Positions 1 through 8,781 of a DNA stretch of 64,000 nt are shown one piece after another. The stretch covers positions 1 through 64,000 of the forward strand of contig JAKAGT010000007.1 in NCBI GenBank assembly GCA_021825585.1. The letters run 5' to 3'. The notes below the pieces were generated by a model. It worked only from the letters and a program-made list of their open reading frames with translations. It was not told the origin of the DNA and made no database searches. Source of the DNA: Bacteroidota bacterium. Its GTDB lineage: Bacteria > Bacteroidota > Ignavibacteria > Kryptoniales > JAKASW01. Numbering within the stretch: the stretch's first letter is position 1; each line of letters starts with the position of its first letter. A program made the position numbers and the translations under genes.

Positions 1-90
1 TCCCTTCAGCGCCTCTCCTCCTTTCTGAATCATTACGCCGCTAACCCCTCCATTGATGTCTACAAATCTCTTTTCTTCGAATCCTCCTCA
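1..90 (-). other. Open reading frame at left edge, unrecognised
   Basis: On the minus strand the frame is open from an upstream TGA at 88-90 to the window edge. It reads FEEKRFVDINGGVSG then MIQKGGEALKG. The only normal start inside is ATG at 31-33, with a purine-rich GGAGGGG 11 nt upstream, so this may be the first 11 codons of a gene lying to the left. Too little is visible to name a family, and it may not be a gene at all. Confidence 0.2.
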
Positions 91-174
91 CATCCTTTGC
101 CTCCACCTCCGTAACTGAGCGGTTACCTGGCAGTCAGAAAAATTTGTTGACGCCTGGTTGACCGCCATTTTTCA

Positions 175-1236
175 TTATCTAATTATCTTAGCCTGACCAT
201 TTTTGAGATTCTGCGAGCTGATCCCTCTATTTATCAATAAGGTCCCTGTGACGGATTTGCTTGAGAATACCGAGAAGCTGTTATCGAATTCGAACAATTG
301 TAATCCGGTACTCGTAGCCGTAAACGTTTGACTTGTGTAGTTCCCTGAAACCCTGCTGTCGAATGCGGAACTTCCATCTGGGTTCTTTATAATAAGATTG
401 ATGTCATTGCCTGAACCACCGGAAATATTCAATTGCAGATTGTATGTCATGCCTTGTTTTAAGAATCTGGAAAAATAAGCATAGCCGTTTGATCCCGGAC
501 TAATCGAAGGGTAGTTGATCGGCACTTGAACCTGCGCGGAGCCATCATTTCCCGACACTGAGTAATTGCTGAAATCCATACTCACATTTCCTGAAATAGT
601 CGTCTGTGCGTTCCCATAGTTCCAAACAACTACTTCCCATGTGCCGCAGGCGTTACTCTCAAAAGACTGGTTCAATCCTGCTGTCGTTGAGTCAGCCTCA
701 AGCTTATAATATCCATCTGGCCTCATAACGATAATGTTGATAGGGTTTGAAGTTGGATTGACCGTAACGGTGACCCTAACGTTATGACTCATGAAACCAT
801 TCGAGCATTGAACGAATGGGTAGGTATCGAAACTGAATGACTGCCAAGAATAATATCCAGAGTTAAGTGTGCTGTTAATTGGCACGGATTCCTGCACCGC
901 CTGGAGTGATAAGTCCACAGTTTGCGGGACTCCGGCTGAGACCTGAATCTGTTGTGAGGTCGAGTTATATCCGTTTGCTGACGCTGTGACAGTGTAGTTG
1001 CCAGCCTGAACATTTGAAAAAGAATAACTACCTCCCGAAGATGTTGTGGCCGATTGTGTACCGAGCGTAACGGTCGCCCCGGATATGGTTGTGTTTGTTG
1101 TCGCGTCTGTCACTGCGCCTGTGATTGTTCCCGTTGCCGGGCCTGTTGGATTGCTCTTACTGCATCCCGACGTTAACAACGCCATGCCAGTTAAAAGAAC
1201 GAATAAATCGAAGTAAGCCGTAGCCGTTCTTTTCAT
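175..1236 (-). CDS. Lipoprotein with carboxypeptidase-regulatory-like domain
   Basis: 353 residues. A signal peptide ends in a lipobox (LLTSGC, Cys about residue 25), so the mature protein is probably lipid-anchored and exported. Residues about 36-110 (GTITGAVTDATTN, GGSYSFSNVQAGNYTV) form a CarboxypepD_reg/CnaB-like beta-sandwich, a module common in surface proteins of the Bacteroidota group. The rest, about 115-335, is Ser/Thr/Asn-rich beta-type sequence with two similar halves, each with a VMRPDG or IKNPDG motif, resembling PPC-like domains. The start ATG has GGAGG 7 nt upstream. No enzymatic motif is seen. It may be cargo of the element whose integrase follows, but that is inference. Confidence 0.8.
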   Translation of the reverse strand: MKRTATAYFDLFVLLTGMALLTSGCSKSNPTGPATGTITGAVTDATTNTTISGATVTLGTQSATTSSGGSYSFSNVQAGNYTVTASANGYNSTSQQIQVSAGVPQTVDLSLQAVQESVPINSTLNSGYYSWQSFSFDTYPFVQCSNGFMSHNVRVTVTVNPTSNPINIIVMRPDGYYKLEADSTTAGLNQSFESNACGTWEVVVWNYGNAQTTISGNVSMDFSNYSVSGNDGSAQVQVPINYPSISPGSNGYAYFSRFLKQGMTYNLQLNISGGSGNDINLIIKNPDGSSAFDSRVSGNYTSQTFTATSTGLQLFEFDNSFSVFSSKSVTGTLLINRGISSQNLKNGQAKIIR

Positions 1237-1339
1237 CGTTACCTCCGTTTGGTTATAAGTTTGTGGTAATTTGGTCTTCGGCTTCGCTCTCCTGCCTTGG
1301 TGGACGCACCAAAAAGAAAGGGCGTGATCTACTCACGTC

Positions 1340-1469
1340 CTTCTTACAGGTACGACCATACCTTCCAAAGAAACGCTTTCAAACCACGCCCGAATCGGGC
1401 GTAGTTCATGCGTCTGTTCTTTGGAGTTCGAAATTGGTCGTTTCGTAAGAAGACAGTAGCCGAAGCTAC
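1340..1469. repeat. Nested inverted repeats in the lipoprotein-integrase gap
   Basis: The 454-base gap 1237-1690 holds no convincing gene. It contains concentric complementary arms: CTTCTTAC 1340-1347 with GTAAGAAG 1445-1452; ACGACCA 1352-1358 with TGGTCGT 1435-1441; TCCAAAGAA 1364-1372 with TTCTTTGGA 1417-1425; ACGC 1373-1376 with GCGT 1410-1413. A central perfect hairpin is ACGCCCGA-A-TCGGGCGT at 1386-1402. A separate hairpin GTAGC-CGAA-GCTAC lies at 1456-1469. The whole could fold as one long imperfect stem in DNA or RNA. Its nature (palindromic element, structured RNA or recombination site) is unknown. Confidence 0.6.
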
Positions 1470-1690
1470 GCGAATTGAAAAATCTGTTTTAATCAGTTAT
1501 GTCATCACATTGTGCCTTTTCTACTGCATATTACCAGATTCTCCGTTTACGTTCAAATGCAGATTCGCTGTGAATCGCACCCTATAAACCCCGTTGAACA
1601 ATACTGAATCTATAAGCATTTAAGGGCTATTTAACGGGCAATTAAAAACAATTAACGCGCTTCTTGCACGATCTCAAGGTTTATGTGCAT

Positions 1691-2707
1691 TCAATTGCTT
1701 GCTTCAATGAGTTTCTGCACAGATTCACGCAAATTATCCGTCTGCAAATGTGCATAAATCGCCGTGACGTTCACGCTCGAATGGCCGAGTAGTTTCGAAA
1801 CTTCATAAATAGAAACGCCTCTTTGAACTAACCAGCTCGCGAACGTATGCCGGAGGTTATGGAACGAGAGCGTAGGGTTCAGTTTTGCCCTCAACACGTA
1901 CCGCTTGAATAGTTTCGTAATATATCCCTGAGAAACGGGCCTGTGCTTAAGCGTGAAAACGATTTCGGTTTCTGAAATTTGCTTTCGCCTTATGAGTATA
2001 TCCTGAGCCTTGCGATTCAGGGGAACCGTTCTGATTCTCTTTGATTTCGTTGTGTGCGTTCGATTATCAAGAATCAGCATTGCATCCGAAAGCCGGATTT
2101 GTTCCCATCGGAGAGTTAAGAGCTCCATCTGTCGAAGTCCGGTATAGCACGCGAATTCTACCAAGTCCCGGATATCCGATTTGTCGATGACTGCAAGTAA
2201 GACCTGGAATTCATCCGGCGAAAAGAAAAGCGGTAACTTCTCGGGGATCCGAATTTTCCCTATGCCGTGACATGGGGTTTCAGTTAGTTGCTTGTCTCTT
2301 ACCGCCTTATTAAATGCGCTGGAAAGATTGATATAGTCTCTCCTCGCTGCATATACGGATGCCTCTTTGATTCTTTTGGTGAAGAACCGTTCAAGCTTGC
2401 CCGTGGTTAAGTCGGTTAGCTTCACCTCTCCGAAATGTCTTTCAAGCATTCCGAATGTCACCTTGAACGCATTATTGGTTTTGACTGTGTGGACTGTTTC
2501 GGAGTATCGCAGGAATTGTTCCGTAAACTCCCTGAGAGAAACCGGGGCTGTTTTCTCTCCTTCTCTTCGTTTAAGTTCTTCGTTGAAGTTGCGAAGGAAC
2601 GATAGGGCGTCTTGCTTTAGCTTCGCACCCGTAGATACCCTCTTTGTTCTGCCCTTGTCATCATAGGCAACGTAATAGATGCCATTCTCTCGTTTGAACA
2701 AATACAT
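1691..2707 (-). CDS. Tyrosine recombinase / phage-type integrase
   Basis: 338 residues, normal for integrases of phages and integrative elements. The N-terminal part (about 1-60) looks like an arm-binding domain, followed by a SAM-like core-binding domain (about 65-165) and the catalytic domain. The active-site set is visible: Arg in TGLRQMELL (about 190), His283 and Arg286 in SFHNLRH, His309 in LLGHSS and the nucleophile Tyr318 in TAIYAHL. The start ATG has GGAGG 4 nt upstream. The gene lies 140 bp from the 3' end of tRNA-Ser, and the upstream region carries three phased repeats, both typical of site-specific integration modules. It lacks integron-integrase features. Confidence 0.93.
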   Translation of the reverse strand: MYLFKRENGIYYVAYDDKGRTKRVSTGAKLKQDALSFLRNFNEELKRREGEKTAPVSLREFTEQFLRYSETVHTVKTNNAFKVTFGMLERHFGEVKLTDLTTGKLERFFTKRIKEASVYAARRDYINLSSAFNKAVRDKQLTETPCHGIGKIRIPEKLPLFFSPDEFQVLLAVIDKSDIRDLVEFACYTGLRQMELLTLRWEQIRLSDAMLILDNRTHTTKSKRIRTVPLNRKAQDILIRRKQISETEIVFTLKHRPVSQGYITKLFKRYVLRAKLNPTLSFHNLRHTFASWLVQRGVSIYEVSKLLGHSSVNVTAIYAHLQTDNLRESVQKLIEASN

Positions 2708-2741
2708 TTTGCCTCCGTGCTTAGAGGCATCCGTCCGGGGG

Positions 2742-2773
2742 TGTGTAGTTAGCTGTGTAGTAAAGTGTGTAGT
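2742..2773 (-). repeat. Three TGTGTAGT repeats at 12-bp spacing upstream of integrase
   Basis: TGTGTAGT occurs at 2742-2749, 2754-2761 and 2766-2773, with starts exactly 12 bp apart, between the integrase start and tRNA-Ser. Read on the integrase strand this is ACTACACA three times. Regular short direct repeats next to an integrase and its attachment tRNA fit arm-type integrase or excisionase sites. The assignment is inferred; the repeats themselves are seen directly. Confidence 0.55.
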
Positions 2774-2846
2774 AAAATTCAGATTATTTGGGAAGTATGC
2801 ACTTTCTGCACATGGGAGGGGAGGAAAAACCTTCGAAATTCGCTTG

Positions 2847-2936
2847 CGGAGAGGGAGGGATTCGAACCCTCGATACCCCTTTACAGAGTATGACGGTTTA
2901 GCAAACCGTTGCCTTCAGCCACTCGGCCACCTCTCC
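2847..2936 (-). tRNA. tRNA-Ser (GCU anticodon)
   Basis: A 90-nt cloverleaf with a long variable arm, as expected for serine tRNAs. Acceptor GGAGAGG (2930-2936) pairs with CCTCTCC (2848-2854), followed by discriminator G. The anticodon loop reads TTGCTAA in the arm ACGGTTTGCTAAACCGT, giving GCT for AGY codons. The T loop is GGTTCGAATCC. The 3' CCA is not encoded. The 3' end points toward the integrase, so it is the likely attachment site. A second copy of this 3' end is not visible in 1-2846, so the other junction should lie left of the window. Confidence 0.95.
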
Positions 2937-3015
2937 GGAACGTCGCGCAGCTTGACAGAATATAACTCGCTAATCCCTTCAATTCAAAGGATTTTCAGAA
3001 TTTGCTACCGATACA

Positions 3016-3711
3016 TCATCTGGAGAAATTCTTAGAATATCTTGCGTGATACTTTCTTACCAGCCATACCCCCGCCACTGTGGCGTTGACGCTCGAAAAA
3101 AGAATGTCGGAGAACCAATGGGCATTATAATAAATTCTCGAGAGCGAAGTCAGCACGGCTATCAATATCCAGAGAAATTTCCAGAGCCTGTTCTTGAACA
3201 GTCCCGCCATTACGATTGCGAGCGCGAACACCACTGCCGCATCGCCCGAAGGAAATGAGAGATATGCGTTCGGACCCGCTATCAGCGGCTTGAATGTCAG
3301 GTTCCCGTGCCACTGATTTGGCCGCCACCTTCCCACCAAAGACTTGAGTGCTATCGTAATCAGACCTGAATACAGGAACGATTGAGCTATCATCAGCCCT
3401 CCGACTCTGACCTTCTCGGAGTTGATTACTATTCCGGCAATGTAGAGTAGAAGAAAGAGATAAAGTGTTATCTTTCCTGTGCCGAATATGTGCACGAATC
3501 CCGCCACCCGGTTTTCGAGCGGGCCGTGCAACATAAGGAAGTAATATCTGATCGGTTCGTCGAAGTATGCTGCGATGAATACGAGTAACAGAAACTCGAC
3601 CAGGATAAGCCACTGCTTCAGCTTCCAGCGCCTAGGGATCGAATAGTATTCTCCCCATTCTGCAAAAAGTCTTTTGAAATCCTGTCCGATGCTCTTGAAT
3701 CTGCTTTTCAA
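3016..3711 (-). CDS. PAP2-family membrane phosphatase
   Basis: About 231 residues with several membrane helices. PAP2 enzymes remove phosphate from lipid phosphates such as undecaprenyl pyrophosphate or phosphatidic acid at the membrane. The three signature blocks are present: K-x6-RP (KSLVGRWRP), PSGD in place of the usual PSGH, and SR-x5-H-x3-D (SRIYYNAHWFSD). I chose the TTG start at 3711 because AGAGGAGG lies 4 nt upstream; the in-frame ATG at 3750 has no such site. His to Asp in the second motif is unusual and may alter catalysis. Confidence 0.85.
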   Translation of the reverse strand: MKSRFKSIGQDFKRLFAEWGEYYSIPRRWKLKQWLILVEFLLLVFIAAYFDEPIRYYFLMLHGPLENRVAGFVHIFGTGKITLYLFLLLYIAGIVINSEKVRVGGLMIAQSFLYSGLITIALKSLVGRWRPNQWHGNLTFKPLIAGPNAYLSFPSGDAAVVFALAIVMAGLFKNRLWKFLWILIAVLTSLSRIYYNAHWFSDILFSSVNATVAGVWLVRKYHARYSKNFSR

Positions 3712-3779
3712 AGGTCCTCCTCTAAGTGAGGGATATCGTAATCGGCACACTCAAACCCGCTTTCCATTGCGGGCTTATT

Positions 3780-4343
3780 TCAGAAAATATAAGGGATAAA
3801 AGCCTTTGTCCTGCGCTTATAATCGACGTAGCGCGAACCGAATTTCTCTTCGTTGAGCTTCTCTTCAGCGACGACCGTGGCCATTAATGTGAAAACCGAT
3901 CCCAAGATCAGTATCAATGAAAAAAGCGACGGCTTCTTCAGATAGACTCCTAACGCCAGAAAAAGGAGAGATGAATATAGCGGATGTCTTATCCTTCTGT
4001 ATATTCCTGACTCGACAAGTTCATCCGATTCCTCCGTCCCAGTGGCCCCCTTCAAGCCCAACAGTCTAAAACCCGAAATCGCCAGATATACAGAAACGAG
4101 GAGCGAGACCCAAGAAAGGACTTGCAGAGGAGACAGAGGATCGTTAAACCAGGCATGAAGATTTGCCACGATAAGAAGCAGTATAAACTCCAATAAAAAA
4201 AATCTGTAGTAGCCGTAGGAGTGACGCTCCCGGAGCCCGTTTCTGGACAGGTATGTAATCAACGCGGAGCAGGCGATAAATATAGGTAGCTCTATGGTTC
4301 CTCCTCGTGAGACGTAACTCACAATGTTAAGAGAATTGCACAT
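3780..4343 (-). CDS. Isoprenylcysteine carboxylmethyltransferase-like membrane protein
   Basis: 187 residues, hydrophobic N-terminal two-thirds with about four helices. The C-terminal part has RHPLYSS, then VAEEKLNEEKFG and YVDYKRRTKAFIP. These are the SAM-binding signature of the ICMT/PEMT family of membrane methyltransferases; the bacterial substrate is usually unknown. The ATG at 4343 touches the T-run of a terminator-like hairpin, so the true start may be further in: GAGGAGGAACC sits just before an ATA codon at 4293-4295, with no ATG, GTG or TTG in that place. The start is therefore uncertain. Confidence 0.75.
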   Translation of the reverse strand: MCNSLNIVSYVSRGGTIELPIFIACSALITYLSRNGLRERHSYGYYRFFLLEFILLLIVANLHAWFNDPLSPLQVLSWVSLLVSVYLAISGFRLLGLKGATGTEESDELVESGIYRRIRHPLYSSLLFLALGVYLKKPSLFSLILILGSVFTLMATVVAEEKLNEEKFGSRYVDYKRRTKAFIPYIF

Positions 4344-4380
4344 AAAAAAGTAGCCTGCGGATCAATATCCTGCAGGCTAC
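4344..4380 (-). terminator. Rho-independent terminator after tricorn gene
   Basis: GTAGCCTGC (4350-4358 complement) pairs perfectly with GCAGGCTAC (4372-4380) around a 13-nt loop, followed on the minus strand by six T. It lies 13 nt past the tricorn stop codon. The T-run is immediately followed by the ATG of the methyltransferase-like gene. Confidence 0.85.
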
Positions 4381-4393
4381 CTGATTGACAGCC

Positions 4394-7300
4394 CTAGTGC
4401 TCGGGCGGGAACGCCGGAGTGTATGGAGGTATCGGCGGAATCTTCTTGGGATTCTTCTTTATCTCGTTCATGAGATAATTGACCGCTTCCTCTATCTGCG
4501 GATCCCTCCCTTCCATGACGAGCTTGGGTGTCTCGTCGACTTTTATGTCCGGCTCGACGCCGTAGTTTTCCACAATCCACTCACTCTTCATGCCGTAGAG
4601 AGAGAATTGCGGGACGGTGACATATCCGCCGTCAACGAGAGGCCTGTATCCGACAATACCTCTGACACCGCCCCAGGTTCTCGTCCCGATGAGTGGACCG
4701 AGACCATATTTCCGGAAGTAATACGGGAAGATGTCTCCGTCGGACGCTGAGTAATGGTTGATCAGGCAGGCCAGATAACCGTTGAAGACCGGTTGTGGTA
4801 TAGTGGTAGGCGCGCCGTGTCTCGACATCGACATCCCGACAAGGATTCTCCGCAGTCTCTCGAGAAGAAGCTGGTCCACGAAGCCTCCCCCGTTGTACCG
4901 CTCGTCGATAATCAATCCTGCCTTAGTGATCTGAGGATAGTACTGCTGAACGAATGCGTTGAGTCCGGCAGCTTCCATGTCCGGGAGATAAACATAGCCG
5001 ATCTTTCCGCCCGACAGGCTGTCCACAAGCTCACGGTTCCGAACGATCCAATCGTTGTATCGCAAATTGTATTCGTCCGCGATCGGGTTGACTTCTATCG
5101 TCCAGGCGCCCTTAAGGTCGGGTTTAGAATTGACGAGAAGCGAAACGGTCGTGCCGACGGTGTTTTCCATTACGCTGTCTATGCTCATAGGAAATTTCAC
5201 CGGCAGATTGTTGATGGCGAGAATATAGTCCCCCTGTTTAACATTGATGCCCGGCAAGGTAAGAGGCGATATGCGGCTCGGGTTGGTGTTCAGGCCGATC
5301 ATTATCCTGCTAACCTTGTAATATCCCGTCGCCTTGTCGAGTGAATAGTTGGCACCCAGCAGCCCGGTGACCGTCTTGTGAATTTCAGGGTAATAACCGC
5401 CGCCCACGTACGTGTGGGAATTCTGGAGTTCACCGATCATACTGCTGATGATATCAGTCAGGTCGTAACGGTTATTGACATAAGGAAGCAGGACTTCATA
5501 CTTCTTCTTTTCTGCTTCCCAGTTCACGCCATTCATCTCCGGTGAATAGAAAAATTGGCGCTCGAGCCTCCATGCCTGGTTGAATATCTCTGTCCACTCC
5601 TGATGGAAATGGACGAACATCTGCATCTTCGACAGATTAAGTTCGCCCTCGCCGACCTTGTCTTCGGCCGCTTTCGAACTTATTATGCCGAACGTTTTAC
5701 CGCTCTGATACATGATACTCTCCCCGTCGGCAGACAGGTCATACCCGTCCACCGGTGACAGCATCTTCGTGTCTTTGCGCTCCGCCAGGCTATAGCAATG
5801 CAGCGCGGATTCCTCACCGGATGCGTTGCCTGAAAGTCCCATAGTCGGGAAAGTCACGTAATAGATGTGGCCGTTCGCCTCGCTCAGACCGCCGATATTA
5901 TTAGTTGGAATCGGGACTTCGACCGCCCTCGACCCCAACCCGGAGAAGTCTATCTTGACTTCTTTAGCTGTTTCGGGCTTCGACTCTCTCTTTTCAGCAA
6001 CCGGTTTACCATCCTGATTTTTCTGTTCCGCTATCTTTACCTCATCGTTCTTTGGAGCAAACGGCGAAACATTGCCTGTCTGCAGGGTGGCCACATAAAT
6101 ACCGGTCGACTTTGTGTCGGTGAATTCCATATCAAAATTCCCGATGACACCATTGTAGTTGCGGTCCGAAAGGAAAATCAGGTATTTGCCCTCCCTGTCG
6201 AAAATCGGGTCGTAATCATTCGTGTAGCCGGTCGTAACTTCGTGAATCTTGCTGTCAGCAAGCGAATAGATGTAGACAGAAGTGAAAGTATTCGCATGGT
6301 GTTTGGCGTAAGTGATGTACCGGCTGTCAGGTGACCACGAATAGCCGTTGAACTGCCAGACCGAGTCTTTGTCGACCAATACGGATTTCTTCGTTGCGAT
6401 ATCCACATACCACAATTTAAAACTCTGATCGGCATATAGAATCTCCTTGCTGTCAGGTGACCATACCATCTGGTCCAGGTATTCTTTGTTGCCGTGAGTG
6501 ATCTGGACTGCGTTTGAATTGGGTTTGTCCTCGCGGATGTAAATCTCTTCCTCGCCTGTTCTGTCGGAAATGTATGAAATGTACTTTCCGTTTGGCGACC
6601 ATACCGGATCTTTGTCATCCACTCCGGATGTGTTGGTGATATCTCTTGTGTTGCCGGTCTTCTTCGGGACGGTGAATATGTCACCGCGGGCCTGGAAGAC
6701 AGCCCTCTCCCCGTCCGGCGCAATTGCAAAATTGGCGATACTCTTGCTGGCATCAACCCATTTCGGCATTGCGACCGCTTCATCGTTCGGGATAGAGACA
6801 TCCAGCTTTCTCAGTTTCTCACCCGGCAAATCGAGGACGTACAAGTAGCCGCCGTTCTGAAAGATGATAGCGTTTGGTCCTAACGATGCCCAGTTGCAAT
6901 CGTAGTCCTTGAAAAAAGTCACCTGCCTAAAGGCTTTCGTCTTCAGATCGTAAGCCCAGATGTTCTTGCGCCGGTTCGCATCCCTGTCTGAGATGAAGTA
7001 AATCGTGTTTTTGTACCACATCGGGTCCGTATCGGTTCCTTTCCAGTCGCCGATCTGCTCTTCGTCCATCGTCTCCATGTTATGGATATAAATCTTTTGG
7101 GCCATTCCGCCGTAATATCTTTTCCTTGCCCTGAAATTTCGGAAAATCCTGTTATAAGCAAATTCCTTCCCATTGGGCGAGAAGCTGAGGAGTCCTCCCT
7201 TTGGAACGGGAAACTGTGTCGGCATGCCCCCTTCGACCGAGATTGTATAGAGACTTCCGAACCATGTATTGTAGGTGTGCATCCTGGACAGAAACACTAT

Positions 7301-7681
7301 GTTCTTCCCGTCTGGTGTCCAGCTTATGACTTCGTCATTTGGGCCCATCCTCTCGGGAATCCCCGGTATGTCCTGGCGAAATGTAAGTTGACGGGGTTGC
7401 CCGCCGTCGCTGGGCATGACGTAAACATTAAAATTTCCGTCGTATTGGCCTGTGAATGCTATCCATTTCCCATCCGGGCTGAATTTTGGAAAGAGTTCGA
7501 GCCCTGGGTCTGAAGTAAGTCTTCTCGCCACACCGCCTTGCGACGATACCTCATAAATGTCCCCGGCATAGACGAAGACGACCTTGTCACCGTGTATGTC
7601 AGGGAATCGAAGAAGCCGGGCATCATTGATTGCAAATGCGTTAGAGAAGAGAAAAAGAAGAGATATCAAGAGTTTCTTCAC
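4394..7681 (-). CDS. Tricorn protease homologue (S41 family), secreted
   Basis: 1095 residues starting with a GTG that has GGAGG 6 nt upstream. Signal peptide MKKLLISLLFLFSNAFA predicts export to the periplasm, unlike archaeal cytosolic tricorn. The N-terminal 600 residues are WD40-like/TolB beta-propeller repeats (FSPDGKWIAF, WSPDSKEILY, WSPDSRYITY). A PDZ domain follows (LPGINVKQGDYILAINN), then the tail-specific protease core with His in QNSHTYVGGG and the serine nucleophile in NHYSASDGD, about Ser980. The length matches bacterial tricorn proteins. The family degrades short peptides; the substrate here is unknown. It is followed by a strong terminator. Confidence 0.95.
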   Translation of the reverse strand: MKKLLISLLFLFSNAFAINDARLLRFPDIHGDKVVFVYAGDIYEVSSQGGVARRLTSDPGLELFPKFSPDGKWIAFTGQYDGNFNVYVMPSDGGQPRQLTFRQDIPGIPERMGPNDEVISWTPDGKNIVFLSRMHTYNTWFGSLYTISVEGGMPTQFPVPKGGLLSFSPNGKEFAYNRIFRNFRARKRYYGGMAQKIYIHNMETMDEEQIGDWKGTDTDPMWYKNTIYFISDRDANRRKNIWAYDLKTKAFRQVTFFKDYDCNWASLGPNAIIFQNGGYLYVLDLPGEKLRKLDVSIPNDEAVAMPKWVDASKSIANFAIAPDGERAVFQARGDIFTVPKKTGNTRDITNTSGVDDKDPVWSPNGKYISYISDRTGEEEIYIREDKPNSNAVQITHGNKEYLDQMVWSPDSKEILYADQSFKLWYVDIATKKSVLVDKDSVWQFNGYSWSPDSRYITYAKHHANTFTSVYIYSLADSKIHEVTTGYTNDYDPIFDREGKYLIFLSDRNYNGVIGNFDMEFTDTKSTGIYVATLQTGNVSPFAPKNDEVKIAEQKNQDGKPVAEKRESKPETAKEVKIDFSGLGSRAVEVPIPTNNIGGLSEANGHIYYVTFPTMGLSGNASGEESALHCYSLAERKDTKMLSPVDGYDLSADGESIMYQSGKTFGIISSKAAEDKVGEGELNLSKMQMFVHFHQEWTEIFNQAWRLERQFFYSPEMNGVNWEAEKKKYEVLLPYVNNRYDLTDIISSMIGELQNSHTYVGGGYYPEIHKTVTGLLGANYSLDKATGYYKVSRIMIGLNTNPSRISPLTLPGINVKQGDYILAINNLPVKFPMSIDSVMENTVGTTVSLLVNSKPDLKGAWTIEVNPIADEYNLRYNDWIVRNRELVDSLSGGKIGYVYLPDMEAAGLNAFVQQYYPQITKAGLIIDERYNGGGFVDQLLLERLRRILVGMSMSRHGAPTTIPQPVFNGYLACLINHYSASDGDIFPYYFRKYGLGPLIGTRTWGGVRGIVGYRPLVDGGYVTVPQFSLYGMKSEWIVENYGVEPDIKVDETPKLVMEGRDPQIEEAVNYLMNEIKKNPKKIPPIPPYTPAFPPEH

Positions 7682-7726
7682 AATGGTCCTCCGGGTTTTA
7701 ATAATGATAATTCAAAAGCGGCAGTG

Positions 7727-7760
7727 AAAAAAGGCAACGGGGATGTCTTGCTCATCCCGT
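7727..7760 (-). terminator. Probable terminator of the PspC/LiaF-type unit
   Basis: On the minus strand ACGGGATG and CATCCCCGT form a stem with one bulge, followed by TGCC and six T. It lies about 115 nt downstream of the 7876-8781 gene and before the tricorn start, so it would separate the two units. Confidence 0.5.
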
Positions 7761-7875
7761 ATTCCATGATACACATTCGTTGGTTCTCTGCTTGTTTGAG
7801 CTGAAGGCCGGACCCTTTAATCATTCTCCTGCTTGATCGAGCGCGGCCGAGCAATCTGCCCAGCCCAACCAAAGT

Positions 7876-8781
7876 TCAGTAAGTCAGGACTTTTATGGAC
7901 GATACCCCTGCGTTCACATCCATAAAAATCTTCTTCCTGGCGGTCGAGAAATTGGAGCTGGTGTAGTAACCGTCGTCACCCTTCACGAATCCGGGAAACG
8001 ATTTGGTTGACATCTCGGCCTGATCCTTTATCTGACACCCGGAGGAAGCGGGCAAATAAACGACAAGGGAGGATGCGCCGGTATCGAAATTCAGGTTTGT
8101 CGTGTCCGCCTTGTTGCCCAGTCTAATCTTGATCTTTGACGCACCGGCCTTTATGTCAGCCGAGGTTACCTTGAATGGGCTCAGGTCAAAATCCACTTTG
8201 CACGCGCCCATACTGGCGTCAATCGTCCAGTCGGCTGCAGGATTTAACCTCATATCCAGTGTATTCTTCACCCCCCAGCGCCAGTGATTGTTACCCTCTT
8301 CGTACTTCAGATTGACCGACATAGTGCGTCCACTCTTATCCGTCTTGAAAATATAATCCCCGATATCAGACTGTGCAGTCACTTCTATCAAATTATCAGC
8401 AGACGTCCCGTTTATTGTGAACGTGCCGCCCCCATCGTTCAATGTAAGAACTCCGTGTCGAGTATTCTTGTCGAATGCCTGCGAAAACTCCTGCGTGTGG
8501 AGGCTTCGCCTGTCACCGGAGAATAATCCTTTTACGTTTCCCCAGCCGACAGACGCAGCCGAGATGATCCAGGCCAGCACGAGCACGGATGTCACTGCGT
8601 AGAGAACCGCACGCCACTTCTGATTGGGAACGAGAACGGATATTCCCGCGAAGACCAGGAGTACCGGCCAGAGCCTGAAGATGAAGTGCCAGTCGAGTCT
8701 GAGAACATCGAAGTTCGACAGGACAAGCGCCACCCCAAGGACTATTATTAACAGTCCGGCAAACAGTCTGCTAACCCTCAT
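7876..8781 (-). CDS. Membrane protein with LiaF-like helices and toastrack domain
   Basis: 301 residues. The first about 80 residues carry a short cytosolic start and three to four helices with the FRLWPVLLVFAG pattern seen in the LiaI/LiaF-like transmembrane region. Residues about 95-300 are a repetitive beta-strand domain with no catalytic motif (ADNLIEVTAQ, GASKIKIRLG, DTGASSLVVYLP), like the toastrack/DUF4097-DUF2154 domain of envelope-stress sensors. It overlaps the preceding pspC-type gene by 11 nt, implying coupled translation. A role in sensing cell-envelope stress is inferred from family context; no dedicated two-component system is adjacent. Confidence 0.75.
   Translation of the reverse strand: MRVSRLFAGLLIIVLGVALVLSNFDVLRLDWHFIFRLWPVLLVFAGISVLVPNQKWRAVLYAVTSVLVLAWIISAASVGWGNVKGLFSGDRRSLHTQEFSQAFDKNTRHGVLTLNDGGGTFTINGTSADNLIEVTAQSDIGDYIFKTDKSGRTMSVNLKYEEGNNHWRWGVKNTLDMRLNPAADWTIDASMGACKVDFDLSPFKVTSADIKAGASKIKIRLGNKADTTNLNFDTGASSLVVYLPASSGCQIKDQAEMSTKSFPGFVKGDDGYYTSSNFSTARKKIFMDVNAGVSSIKVLTY

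Noticed and set aside
1340-2707. Integron attC site with integron integrase
   Set aside because: The recombinase lacks the extra integron-specific segment, and no matching RYYYAAC/GTTRRRY core pair frames the inverted repeats.
1-2846. Second attachment-site copy of the tRNA-Ser 3' end
   Set aside because: I searched by eye for the GATTCGAACCC-type sequence and its neighbours and found none left of the tRNA in this window.
7678-7872. Open frame of 64 codons between the tricorn and toastrack genes
   Set aside because: It covers the probable terminator and the tricorn ribosome site and shows no domain.
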